64,000 nucleotides of DNA from NCBI GenBank assembly GCA_006503535.1, contig QYRS01000002.1:1302001-1366000 (forward strand), read 5' to 3'. Below are positions 34,188-45,192 of this stretch, one piece after another. Both the position numbers and the translations under genes were made by a program. The notes under the pieces are model-generated. The model ran no database searches. It worked only from the letters and a program-made list of their open reading frames with translations, and was not told the DNA's origin. Source of the DNA: Arthrinium phaeospermum. Taxonomy: Eukaryota > Ascomycota > Sordariomycetes > Amphisphaeriales > Apiosporaceae. Position 1 is the first letter of the stretch, and every line of letters begins with the position of its first letter.

Positions 34188-35457
34188 TGTGTGCGAAAGG
34201 GACAAGCCATGCCAACGCCGCAAGGCGGTAAGTATGTGATAATCAATGCCACCAAACCTTATGGTATCCCCGGTATCAATAGCTGTAGAGCCGCGTAACT
34301 TCCAGACATCCTTTCCCAGGATGTTAGGTTAGCGTGAGACAATGAATATCATCATCACCATCAATATCAGGGAGAGAGAGAGAGAGAGAGGCAATATTGG
34401 CGGCAAGGACTTGAATAGCCCTATAGAGTGGTAGCAAGTCAAGGATACTCGTCAGCAGAAGTTCGTCTTATTTATTTACAAGCAAGTCAATTTCGTCTCA
34501 AATAATTGCTTCAATGGTGATCGGTCAGCTTACATCGGTGAGAGGAGACTAGGCCAGGGATGTGTTCAGCGCTAGTGCAGCCCATAGTTTGGCAGGGGAT
34601 GCATGGGTTGACGTCAAGAGGGTTTTTTCCCACGCGGCCGACGACGGAGAGGGCGGATGTAACATCCATACTTCTGATGCCTGCGATATTAATTCATTTC
34701 GTTATTCCCCAAGGTTTTCTTACTATGCAAGTACATACTGTAGTAATGCAGACCAAGTAGGTAAGATGCGTGTCAATCTGATCGATCTCGACACCACATA
34801 AGCATTACAGCCGCACGAGTCGCACAGAAGTGCTAGTCAAACGTCATTCATCTGGCGTACAAGAAGCGTCGGGCAGCTTAGCCGGCACACACGCAGACAC
34901 GCAGGCCGGGTGAATACCTCCTAAGTGCTAGCCTACAAAAAAAACGCCCAGGGACTGACTGCATGCACTGAAGGTTCAGGCGCTAAAATTGGATAGACCC
35001 AGACGGCTGGAGCGGGTGCAAGTGGGACAAGACGGACAATAGGGACTGACGGAGTTGAGAGTTGAAAAGAATGATTTGCCATCGCCACGCAGATTTGCTT
35101 TCTAATCCCTTGCAATCTAACCAGCTACTGTTAGGTTAGCCGAGTGAATACAGTACTACATACAGGTGGTGGTCATTACTTAATTCGGCTTGTTTGCTGC
35201 TCGATACTACTGCGGGCAGAACTGGGGTACCTGCAGTATTGTTCATCATTACCAGAATTTCCCAAGCTAGGTTGCTTATTCCTGTGCTCAACTGACACCA
35301 CGATCCCAACTTGTTGCAGCGTAACACACCTCGCCTTTGTCCCTTCCCTCCTTCGTTGGTATACTCTGAAACCTTGCAGTTTTGGACCGATTTTTCCACC
35401 CACTTGCTCGCCTATAACTATCGTACCATATCTCCAGAGCTTATTTGCTTGCCTACC
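34188..35457. other. 1.27 kb intergenic
   Basis: No supported gene. Contains a (GA)n run at 34372-34391 and a pyrimidine-rich leader just before the Sec14-like start. Confidence 0.5.
34372..34391. repeat. (GA)n microsatellite
   Basis: About ten GA units in the 3' flank of the PfpI gene. Confidence 0.9.
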
Positions 35458-37068
35458 ATGACCAAATCGAGCTCGATTCACCGGGTTCCGTCGGCCGGCG
35501 GGGTCGAACACGGATATCCACAGGGTCATCTTGGCCATCTCACTGCGTCCGAAGAGCAGGCGCTCAAAGACTTTAAGGTCTTCCTCCAAGAGAAGAAAGC
35601 TTGGACCCCGGGACCACCACCGTCGCACGACGATCCTACGTTACTGTATGCGCCCAGTCCTGCCCTGTGTAGAGGAAAAGGTGGGAGAGAGCTGACACCA
35701 TTGGGCAACCATCTAGGCGATATCTCCGGGCGCGTAAGTGGGTAGTCCAAGATGCCTACGGCCAGTTCAGCGAGACCGAAAAGTTTCGCGCCGCCAACCA
35801 GATTGATGTGCTCTATGACACCATCGATGTAGATGCCTACGAGACCTCCAAGAAGCTGGTGAGTTCCCGAAACGAAACAACCAAACAAAACAAAGCGATG
35901 TGTGGACGGACCAGATTTACTTACCAAGGCGCATGTACTCCGTAGTATCCCATGTTTACGGGACGACGCGATCGACGGTATGACTCGACTTTCCCAGCAT
36001 AGAACCTGCGGGCACTGTGTTCGTGTACTAACGGAGGAGAACACAGGGGCATTCCAATATACGTTTATCAAATACGGCATCTCGACTCCAACACGGTCTC
36101 CAAATATGAGAAGTCGGCCGACACCACTTATAGCAACGCCAAGACGGATGGCACGACGCCGGCGAAGCTCCTGCGTCTCTTTGCGCTCTACGAGAACTTG
36201 ACTCGGTTTGCGCAGCCGCTGTGCACCCAGTGCACCGATCGAGAGAATGCCGAGACGCCCATCACCCTGAGCACAAACATCGTGGACATATCCCAAGTCA
36301 GCTTGCGCATGTTCTGGAACCTGAAGTCGCACATGCAGACAGCCAGTATGCTGGCGACTGCCCATTACCCAGAGACTCTCGACCGTGAGCATATTCCTTC
36401 TCCAGCCCCCTTGCCTATATAAGTTTGAGTTGCTGATCTGATTGAACATAGGAATTTTCATCATTGGCGCACCCGCCTTCTTCTCGACAGTATGGGGCTG
36501 GGTCAAGCGCTGGTTCGACCCGGTGACCGTCTCCAAGATCTTCATTCTCGGCCCGACCGATGTGCTACCAGTCTTGACCTCCTTCATCGATATCAAGAAC
36601 ATTCCCAAGGCCTACGGCGGCGAGATGGAATGGGAGTTCTTCGAGGAGCCCAAGTTTGATGGCGAGGTGACCCGCCTTATGTCGTGGGAGAACGGCTACA
36701 CGGCGCTGCCTCCGGGCCCCATGTACTGGCGGCCGTACGACGACGGTAAGCGTCTCGAGCTTCTGGCCGTCGGGACCAAGGACAAGAAGCAACGTAAGGA
36801 GCGCGTTGCCACTATTCCCGTGGCCTTCCCCAACCAAAAGTTCGGCGAGGACAAGGTTGTGGAGCCAGCTGCCGCAGCGGATGCGAAAGTAACTGCTGCA
36901 TCGACAAATGGAGAGACACCCAAGCCTGTAGATGCCGCAACCGAGGACCTGAACAAACTCTCCATTGCCGAAGCTGCGAAGGCAAATGAGGAAGCTGCGC
37001 CGAACGGGCTCTCCGAGAAGACCGCAGCAGACGACATCCCTTCGAAAGAAACCACCACGGTCCAGTAA
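35458..37068 (+). CDS. Sec14-like CRAL-TRIO lipid-transfer protein
   Basis: join(35458..35645, 35717..35858, 35946..35977, 36047..36384, 36452..37068); 438 aa. The CRAL-TRIO N helix region (LRYLRARKWVVQDAYGQF) is followed by RRDRRGIPIYVYQIRHL, a long variable helix region (NLTRFAQPLCTQC), STNIVDISQVSLRMFW, and the lipid-binding core YPETLDRIFIIGAPAFFSTVW with SKIFILGP and IPKAYGGEMEWEF. These are diagnostic of the Sec14/CRAL-TRIO family, which exchanges phosphatidylinositol and other lipids between membranes. The last ~110 residues are Ala/Glu/Thr-rich and disordered. Exon 3 is a 32-nt microexon (YPMFTGRRDR) flanked by CTTAC and CTAAC branch sites. Every junction closes the frame. The specific SFH subclass is not determined. 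Confidence 0.88.
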
Positions 37069-37414
37069 ATATGGACATCTTATCAGGTCATGTATAGAGA
37101 GCATACGAATAACCGAGACTCCTTTTTGTGGCATTTTGAACGCCGAAAGATTTATACCATTTATTCTGGCACCTGCGTGCATTTAGACGACTTATCTTGC
37201 GTGGACGGACATGGGTAGCATGTCGGATTTGGTTACCTTCTATATACCATAGCTTATGCTAATCTACCAACTCCAAACGCCTCGCTGAATATTTAAACAC
37301 ATTTCAAAACAAGTTGACCAGAGCCTCCCGCGGTGGCCGTGTTCTAATACCTGACCCCATTGTGCCCATTGTAATGTGAAGGTCCTCTCCACTGGCTCAG
37401 TATGTATGGCCATT
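37069..37414. other. Intergenic, convergent 3' ends
   Basis: Short spacer between the Sec14-like and phosphatase genes; nothing recognised. Confidence 0.5.
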
Positions 37415-38365
37415 CTAGTTTCTGCCGGCTCGGCGTTTTCTCCAGTCCATGATACCCTTCTCGACCTCCTGCCACGAGACGCCGTCGCGCACGAGGCGCA
37501 TCGTGACGCCCAAGCTCTCGGTCTCGCGGTTGCGGCTCTCGTCGTCGAAGAAGAGCATCTCGGTGAAGGGGATGCCCGTCTTCTTGTGGATGGCCTCGAA
37601 GTGGCGGATCTTGGAGCTGGGGTAGATCTCGAGCCCGGCGTCGAAGAAGTCGAGGGAGCGGCGCGCCTTGTCCTTGCGGCCGAGGGCGGCGGTGAAGGCC
37701 GAGACGGCGGCCTCCTTTTCCTTGCCGGCGCCGGAGCCGCCGATGCCGCTGAAGATGGACCCCAGCGCGGGCACGTGCAGCAGCTTGAGGAGCTCGCGGC
37801 CCAGGTCGGGCGCCGAGGTGCGGCTCGCGACGGCGAGCTTGATGCCCGCGATGCCGAGGCCGTGCAGCACCGAGGGCACGTCGCCGTAGAAGGCAAAGGT
37901 CTCGCCCACCTTGTCGACAGCCGCGGAGTTGTGGCTGCCCGGCACCGTCTTGAGGGGCGGGTACACGTGCGTGTCCACCCAGAAGGGCCAGAGCGTGTAG
38001 TCGAGGTCGAAGACGATGAGGCGCGGCAGGGGCCCGCCGTCGGTCAGGATCGAGGGCAGCAGGCGGGGCGGGGCCTGGACGGGGGTCGGGCCCCCGCCGC
38101 CGTTGATGCTCACGAGGTCCGTCGTCGAGTTCGAGGCCGTCGACGTGAGGGACGTGTTGGTGCTCGCCTTGGAGAGCTTCTTGATCATGTTGGCGACGAC
38201 TGCGGCGGACGCGCTGATGGAGGAGGAGGAGGTGGTGGTGGTGGCGAAGAAGAGATCGGTGGTGGCCCGTTCGGGGGCTGTGGTGGATAGCAGGACTATT
38301 GCAGCGATTGCGATCAAGAGAGTGCAGAAGCAGGACAAGGTTGCTCGCGGAAGCCAAAGTGGCAT
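37415..38365 (-). CDS. MDP-1-type HAD phosphatase with N-terminal membrane anchor
   Basis: Single exon, 316 aa, against about 160-200 aa for typical MDP-1. MDP-1 is a Mg-dependent HAD phosphatase acting on phosphotyrosine-like or sugar/protein-damage substrates. Motif I is RLIVFDLDYTLWPFWVDTHV (about residues 114-133), with nucleophile and acid Asp in DLD. Motif II is KLAVASRTSAP, and motif III is EMLFFDDESRNRE. The extension is unusual: residues 10-27 (LSCFCTLLIAIAAIVLL) form a hydrophobic segment, then a Ser/Thr/Ala-rich linker precedes the domain, suggesting a type II membrane or secretory form. An internal ATG (MIKKLSK, about residue 60) would remove the anchor, so the start needs transcript support. 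Confidence 0.82.
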   Translation of the reverse strand: MPLWLPRATLSCFCTLLIAIAAIVLLSTTAPERATTDLFFATTTTSSSSISASAAVVANMIKKLSKASTNTSLTSTASNSTTDLVSINGGGGPTPVQAPPRLLPSILTDGGPLPRLIVFDLDYTLWPFWVDTHVYPPLKTVPGSHNSAAVDKVGETFAFYGDVPSVLHGLGIAGIKLAVASRTSAPDLGRELLKLLHVPALGSIFSGIGGSGAGKEKEAAVSAFTAALGRKDKARRSLDFFDAGLEIYPSSKIRHFEAIHKKTGIPFTEMLFFDDESRNRETESLGVTMRLVRDGVSWQEVEKGIMDWRKRRAGRN

Positions 38366-39851
38366 TCAGATTGTACGATCCCCCAATATGCAGGTAAGAC
38401 TAGGGTAGGATTTGGTCTTGTCTTTCAGCCTCAAGGTTTGCTTTGATGGATGGAGGGGCTGAACTTTTGGAGGGGAGGCCAGTGAGCAAGCGATGTCGCG
38501 ACGACCCCTGCCCGTGCCCTGCATCTGTCCTTCCAGCAGGCGGGCTTTTGGGGGCAGAATTGGGGCGGGCCTGGTGCCTGTCGTCATGGGGTTCCAATTT
38601 AGAGGGTTGTGGGACTGCAATAGTGCGGAATAAGGTTGTGTACCTACCTCCGCCGTAGCGGGGAATTTTATATCCAGCACTAGGTAAAGATGTAGCCAGA
38701 GACCTCAATCACCTCATTCATTCATGCAGTGTCTACATAGGTTACATAGTGTGCGAAGAAGTGTCGTGTATGTCTTCCAACTCACTCATTACCTTGTATA
38801 CTCGAACTGTATATCACATCTCACAGGCTTCGTGAAGGCCATTAAGGGCAGAAGCTACCTAGGGAAAGGAGGAGGCTTGGGCAGAAGCTTGGGAGGGAGA
38901 TACGATTACACAACTACAGCTTATGCGGGGAGGGAACCATAACTTCTCCAACTTGTAACGGACTCAGAACTATGCCCGAAATCAATTCCATACCAATACT
39001 GTCTCGACAAGAGGGTCTTGACCTGTTTGACCCTGCTGGAGCAGAGTCCAACCGTCGACTGATCATTCGGATTTATGGAATGATTCGGATTTAGCTGCCT
39101 TCGCCTTTTCCGCCGCTGCAAGGACATGAGTAGCGCATATCGTTAAATCATCGTGGCTGGCTAACAACTGGGACATACGCACAGCTGGACCTCAGGGTCG
39201 TACAGTACGATCTGCAACTACTCAAATAAGAAGACGTTTCTCCAACTCATCAATCGGTCCATCTGGCCCCGTTCGAAGTGCCGACTTGTAGGCATCTCCA
39301 ACCACTCCTGCGTCAAATTGCAGCGGGGGATAGAGGCTCCTCTGAGGGCCCTCGTAGGACGGATGCGACGGTGCTGGTCCCCTGTGTCGTATTCCGTGCG
39401 AGCTATCAGTAGATTGCGACAATGGGCCAGTTTCGCGCCTGCTGATCATCGATTTTACCTCGACCCTCTGCCGACTCGGCATTTTCTCTCCTCGATTGAT
39501 TCCGATAGGTCCAATCAGTGGCTCTATAGCCAGTCTCCATATGCTCGATTGGGTTAAATCCAGAGATACTTTGCGGGGGAAATACAGGGCGCCCGGGTTA
39601 GCTGGCGGACTCCGGGTGTTTTGGCCATCGTCCTATACTTATATCAATGCTCTGCCACTCCTTCCCCAAGGCTTTGTCCGTCTTAAGAAGAAACCATCTT
39701 TCCGCCTCCTTTAATTCGAAATCACCCATAAATTAAGCCTTGCTGTCACACACAACGGCCCTCTGAAACCGGTGATTCCCTACTCACTTCCGCTATAAGG
39801 CGAATTGTTACTGCATACTAGCTGCACATCTCCCGGCAAATCTTCCCCACA
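38366..39851. other. 1.5 kb divergent intergenic region
   Basis: Between the phosphatase (-) and the dioxygenase-like gene (+). No supported gene, RNA or repeat is seen. Confidence 0.5.
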
Positions 39852-41272
39852 ATGGCTGCCGAGGCACCCCGGAAGATCATCCTGAACCGGATCTGCCATG
39901 CGTACTACAAGTACAAGGACATGAACCAGGCGGTCCAGTGGTTCCACGACTTCGGCTTCACGGAGGAAAAGCGGGTCAAGGGCGACGAGAAGATCTACTT
40001 CCGCGGCTACGGCACGGAGCCCTGGGTCATCTGCGCCGTCAAGGCGGACCGGGACGAGTTCGCCGGCGTCGGCTACGTCGTCGAGTCGGAAGACGAGCTG
40101 CGCTACGCGTCCGAGACGCTGCCCAAGGCCACCAAGATCTACGAGCTCGAGGACGCCCCCGGCAAGGGCAAGTGCGTCACGTTTTACGACCCCGTCGACA
40201 ACTTCCCCTTCCACCTCGTCTACGGCCAGGAGGAGTCTGGGGTCCTCGAGATCCCGCTCCCGCAGGAGCCTATTAACTACGTAAGTCTATATCCCTGTGG
40301 CAGCCCTTTATGCCTCATTGCGGCAGGGCTGGCTCTTGCGACATGAACCTCGGATAGAGTAAGCATATGATTCATTGAGATACTAATGCGGTGATATTGG
40401 CTCGGATAGCCTAGGGAGAAGAACCGGCCAAAGAACCACTTCCAGCGCTTTGAGAAGAGACCGGCACCGGTGCACAAGCTTGGGCATTGGGGCCACTGTA
40501 GTACCAACTACGCCAAGGACTTCGAGTTCTACACATCTCGCTTCAACCTCATCGCGAGTGATGTAAGTCTTATCTGCATTGGTGTGGCCTGTCTTGGGAT
40601 TCAGCAGAATCCCGAATCCAAAGAGACTCACTGACATATTTTTACCTCCCTAGCTCGTGCATGACGAGGCTGGTACCGATATTACCTGCTTCTTGCGGCT
40701 GGATCGTGGGAAGGATCCTGTCGACCACCACTGCTTCTTTTTCTACCAAGGTATGCCCTAAAAAGACGTGTGGCATCTTTCTTGCTGCAGTACTGATGAT
40801 AGCTCCGACTGCTAGGCCCCAAGTTCCACGTCCATCACACTTCGTTTGAGACGCATGACTTCGACACCCAGGTCCTGGGCCACGACTGGCTGAGGGAGAA
40901 GGGCTACAAGAACTGCTGGGGTGTCGGAAGACATGTTCTAGGCAGTCAAATTTTCGATTACTGGTACGTCCAAGAAAACGAAAAGCAAACGAAGTCCCTG
41001 CCAGCCGCCCAAAGTTGGCGGATTGTCAGTACGTGTGGGACGGATATACTGACCAGCGTTATCAGGTTTGATCCTACCGGCAACATCATGGAGCACTACG
41101 TAGACGGAGATCTGGTCGACGACACCCAGCCTCCCCACCGATCGAAAGCCTCGCCTGACAGCTTGCATGTATGGGGTAAGTCGTTGCCCCCGGAACCGTT
41201 TGCTTTATGATCTTCAGCCAGCTAACCAAGCTAACTATAGGACCCGACGTCCCTGGAGACTTCCTGGAGTAA
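39852..41272 (+). CDS. Two-domain VOC / extradiol-dioxygenase-like protein
   Basis: join(39852..40280, 40410..40562, 40654..40750, 40816..40963, 41066..41175, 41241..41272); 322 aa. Two vicinal-oxygen-chelate modules are seen: an N-terminal one (NRICHAYYKYKDMNQAVQWF) and a C-terminal one (VHKLGHWGHCSTNYAKDFEF). The three metal ligands of catechol or 2,3-dihydroxybiphenyl dioxygenases appear in order: His in KLGHWGH, His in KFHVHHTSFETHD, and Glu in GNIMEHYVDGD. The expected reaction is meta-cleavage of a catechol with Fe(II) and O2; the substrate is unknown. Five introns, all closing the frame; the last coding exon is only 32 nt. HPPD is excluded by the small size and ligand context. Cytosolic, with no signal peptide. 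Confidence 0.83.
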
Positions 41273-41750
41273 CCTGAATGTACTTAAAATCAATTGAAGC
41301 CATCCAATGAGCTTGGTTTTCGGCGTAGTTCTGCCATATAAGAGATTCGTACGAGACATGCAACTACAAGGATGGGAACCATTGAATTTTGTGTTTTTGA
41401 TATTTTGCACTTCGTTCCTACGAAAACTTACGCAAAGCATCTACGGGCATACGCAAACTACATGATGGACACTCCTTTTCAGCAAGCGTAAAGCGCCATC
41501 ATTACAAAAAAAAAAAAAAAAAAGTCGAGAAAACTCACAGAAGGCAAGAAAGTCAGGTCGAAAATCAAATTGGCAATGAGAAAACAACTGAATGTTTATT
41601 GTATGTCCAGTTCTTGCTGCATCTATACACAGTTCAAATACTCCTCCCCCTTATATGCTTTGAGAAAATGTGAGAAATCCTATATACAACGAAGCTAAAG
41701 CTGAAGCTTGCAACCGACTCCACCCTGTCCAACACGGGGTTCAACACCCC
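41273..41750. other. Intergenic with poly(A) tract
   Basis: Convergent 3' region. An A18 run at 41506-41523 is present; no retroelement features adjoin it. Confidence 0.5.
41506..41523. repeat. A18 homopolymer
   Basis: Uninterrupted adenine tract between convergent genes. Confidence 0.85.
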
Positions 41751-42623
41751 TTAGTTGGGGACGCACTGGGAGTAGTAGTCGTTCTGCTTCTTGCAGGTGC
41801 CCTCGGCGCAAGAGGTGGCGCCGGAGAAGCCGTTGCCGCCGCACTGAGCGTACAGGGCGGCGCCGGATCCGCCGGTGGCGGGAGCGTCACCGCCGGCAGC
41901 GGGAGCAGAGCTGGTGGGGGCGGCAGCCGCGGCGCTGGTGGCGGCACGGGTCTGGGTCGCGAGGGTGGTAGGGGCGGGCGCGCTGCTGGCAGCCGCGGAG
42001 GAGGCGGGAGCGGCGGCAGACGGGGCGGGCGCGGCCGGGGCAGCACCGCCGGCACCGCCACCACCGACGGTGAAGTCGATGCAGGACTCGTAGGTCTGAT
42101 CGATGGAGCGGGCGTCCCAGTAGTGCTGGATGACACACTCACCGGCGGTGGTGCACTTGCCGCCGAGGTCGGGGATGGTGACGGTGACGCTCTTCTCGTC
42201 GGCGGCCTGGGGCGCCGAGTTGGAGGCGAAGGTGTCGTAGGTCTTGAGGGGCGTGCCGATGATGCTGTTGGACTTGGTGTCGACAATGGAGATGTTGGCG
42301 GTACCGGTGTGAGGGGCGTGCAGGTCGAAGGTGATGGGGACCTTCTGGCCGACGGTGAAGGACTGGACGTTGGCCGAGTTGTCCTCGAACTGGAAACCCT
42401 TGCAGAGCCACAGGTTGCAGTCGGCCGTCATGTCCTTGCCGACCACCTGCATCTCACCCTGGATGTTGCCGAAGGCGTCCGAGGACTGCTGGTTCTGCAC
42501 CTGCTGTCCGCACGCGGCGGCCATGGCCTTTCCGGCGGGACGGGGCTTGGGAGAGGAGATGGCACCGTGGGCCGAGACCAGAGCCGGGGCGGCGAGGGCG
42601 ACGAAAGTAAGTGCGTACTGCAT
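41751..42623 (-). CDS. AA16 lytic polysaccharide monooxygenase with CBM1
   Basis: Single exon, 290 aa. The signal peptide is [18 protein letters not shown], cleaved before His19, so the mature protein begins [16 protein letters not shown] with the N-terminal copper-ligand His of an LPMO. Family AA16 features follow: [44 protein letters not shown] (second copper His) and [20 protein letters not shown] Pro/Ala/Ser/Thr linker of about 80 residues leads to a C-terminal fungal cellulose-binding CBM1 ([10 protein letters not shown], ending NDYYSQC). The family oxidatively cleaves cellulose using copper and a reductant or H2O2. The start at 42623 is the first ATG; the frame is open further upstream but only from GTG. 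AA9 and AA11 are less likely on the [10 protein letters not shown] and IQHYWDARS blocks. Confidence 0.88.
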   Translation of the reverse strand: MQYALTFVALAAPALVSAHGAISSPKPRPAGKAMAAACGQQVQNQQSSDAFGNIQGEMQVVGKDMTADCNLWLCKGFQFEDNSANVQSFTVGQKVPITFDLHAPHTGTANISIVDTKSNSIIGTPLKTYDTFASNSAPQAADEKSVTVTIPDLGGKCTTAGECVIQHYWDARSIDQTYESCIDFTVGGGGAGGAAPAAPAPSAAAPASSAAASSAPAPTTLATQTRAATSAAAAAPTSSAPAAGGDAPATGGSGAALYAQCGGNGFSGATSCAEGTCKKQNDYYSQCVPN

Positions 42624-45192
42624 TTTGGCGGAGGTTGATGTTGTGAAGAAGCGGTTGGCTATAGCGAGTTGCTGGTATATGGCGATGGAGGTTTCGGAAA
42701 ACGGCTTAAAAGGTTGCACCTGGCTGTGGATATTCTCGATAGAGTGTAGAACGAATGTGGAGGTCACCGACCTGTAAAGAATGAAGATGGTTAAAAGCGA
42801 AGGAAGGAAGTGATCTGAACTGGATTGCTGAGGAGCGAAGCAAAAAGACAGCAGAGAGTGACATGAATCATGGCCTCTCTATATACTTTCCCTGGACCAC
42901 GCCCTCCTTTGCACCCCACTACTTGGTCAGAGAGCCAGGCTTCTTCCGAAAAACGAATGGCCCTTCATCTCAGTCCGGAAGGCCCCCCACGTCTCTTGGG
43001 AGAAGATGCAGGCAAATGTCGGCTGACATGGACCGAGAGGGGTCCTTGCTTGGTACCTGATATTGGGTAACGGTTTCGTCCCATGTCTGATGGGGGTTTG
43101 AAGCAGCATCCCTGCCAATGACATGACGAGAAGGGAATCAAACAATGGAGCCCGCCGTTGACTCGCAGAGCCTCAAGGTCGCAGGCCCCGGCAGGCCCCG
43201 GCAGACCCCCCGGCAGTGCGGGTGGTCCTGACATGACTTGAGTCTAGGATCCATGTGATATTGCTCTATCTGCGACGATCCAGGTGGACTTGCGAGTGTG
43301 TTGGTCCAATCCGGACGTCGAGTTCGCGCCGAGGTGGTGGAACGAAGAGATGACGGGGGATCATATCGACCAGGTCGGGCATAGGGGCCCATAAATCCAG
43401 GGGTTAATCATCTGGAAACACGCAAGTGGGGCCGCAATGGGGGAGGTTGCTTCTGAGACGGGCTAGTTAGCAATGGGCAACTCCAGACGATGACCTCGTC
43501 TGGAAATTGGCCAGCAGCACGTCCCATCTCGAGGCTCAGACTCGATGCACGCCGCAATCAGAAATTTCCGTCTGATGTCGTCAATCGCGTAGTTTCTCCG
43601 TCGTCCAATCAGCCAACACGGTATCCGTCTAGCATGAGCTTGTCCAGTAGGCTTGCCGACCTGTCCCTGGCAGATCATGGTTGGCCTGCTCTCGGCACTT
43701 GCCTAAACAGGCACTTGTAACGAGCAGCGTTGGCAGGTGCTTTCCGCCATAACACGAGGTTTACTGGAGTTCCCGACTCACTCTGATTAGATAAGCTCAA
43801 GACTTTTGGATGTGGCAGCTACATTCTACATGCTTTCTTGGCCGACATTAGGTACTTACATCAATGTGTTCATTGCACGCCGTTCTAAAGCTTTGGGACA
43901 TACCGGGCAAGTTGGTTCTCAAAGGCAATGTGATACCAACACCGGCAACGAGGTAGGTAGCGACCACGCTCCCGAGGTACCCAAAGCCAGAATGCCTCGT
44001 TTCTGTCCCTTTTCGGCCGCTTTGGTGGATTGGTCCCACCTTACCCTTCACCCACGCCCCAAGACGGTGATGGGGAGATTTGATGTTTGTCGGTGAAGAC
44101 AACGAGTTTCAGCAGAACAAGAAGCCACAGTGATGGGGGAACATCGGAACATGGTAGGAGAATGTTACCCATTGAGATCTTCACTGGGCAGGACAGATTT
44201 GCGTTTGCCTCGATCTTCCGGAGACGGCGACCCCGATCGGGAGCCCATGGGAGGCTGCCATCACCGGACCCTGGCCGGTAACATCGAGCGGAACAACGTC
44301 GCAACCTTCGAAGCTCGTCTTATAGTGCACGACACCCCATTACTACGTCATTTGCAATTGTGACAGCGTCGGCAAAATTCTTCCGGTCCAAGTAGTCTAA
44401 GCTGTGGCGGGCTTGGGTCGCCTTTCCCCTTCCAACTTGCCGCGCGCTTGTTGGAAATGCTCGACTGCCTCGTAGCCGCTCGGATAGTGTCGACACGAAA
44501 TTCCTAGGTGCAAAATGCCACAGCTAGAGTGTCCTCTTGTCAGCCTATAGAGCTTTGCCGTAGGAAAACGAGCGTGATGTGTGTCGTGGATGATGTGCGC
44601 ATTGGCGTTATCAGCACAGCGCAGCCCCTGCGACACCGTTTTGAGCCTGGCTATCCCGCATGCCAATTTCGTTCTTGTTGGACTTTGGCGTGCTGCTACT
44701 AGCCCCTCTGGTATTCTATGGCGAATGGAAGATGTACTGCCACATTGATGCCATGCTGCTGTACATCTTCGCGTCTTGAGCTAAGTTCCAGGCCATCCAA
44801 GTTGTTCCAAGCCCGGCCGAGGGACGATCCATGGCCGAGAGCCATGGCAATCTCAGCCGTTAGCTTTCCATCTCTCTTTTAGGCGGCCCTGTGCGGCTCT
44901 TTCGGCTTGAAGGTCATGCAAGCAGCGCAGATCGAGTCCCACGTCACCGATACCGTCAATATTCTGCGGGCGAAATGCCACGCCGGGAGAGGAAATATGT
45001 GTTAGAGAGGTAGGGAACAAACAAGATAAAAACCAGGCCACCAGATGACTGCTACCTTCTATTGTTGTGTCCTCGCCATATTAGGAAAGATTCAGTCTTC
45101 AATCGACCGCTGGCTCTATATTGTGTGGCCATTACATGGATGGGTGAGATGTAGCAGATTAATCGCAACGCGCTCTATCGATCTATAAAAAA
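42624..45192. promoter_or_regulatory. AA16 promoter and 2.5 kb gap
   Basis: A TATATA box on the minus strand (42880-42885) lies about 257 nt upstream of the AA16 start. GGCTTAA at 42703-42709 fits the loose Xyr1/XlnR site GGC(A/T)4. Three spaced CCCCGG motifs (43186-43191, 43196-43201, 43208-43213) read CCGGGG on the coding strand and match the CreA consensus SYGGRG. All are short, degenerate motifs, so function is inference. No supported gene is found between 43.2 and 45.19 kb. Confidence 0.35.

Noticed and set aside
37376..38290. 304-codon plus-strand ORF
   Set aside because: Antisense of the HAD phosphatase; low-complexity Glu/Ala/Val composition typical of a GC3 shadow.
41670..42638. 322-codon Gly-rich plus-strand ORF
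   Set aside because: Antisense of the AA16 LPMO, produced by GC-rich codons; no family resemblance.
42768..42880. 5' UTR intron of the AA16 gene ending in TTTACAG
   Set aside because: An acceptor-like sequence is visible on the minus strand, but no matching donor could be fixed without transcript data.
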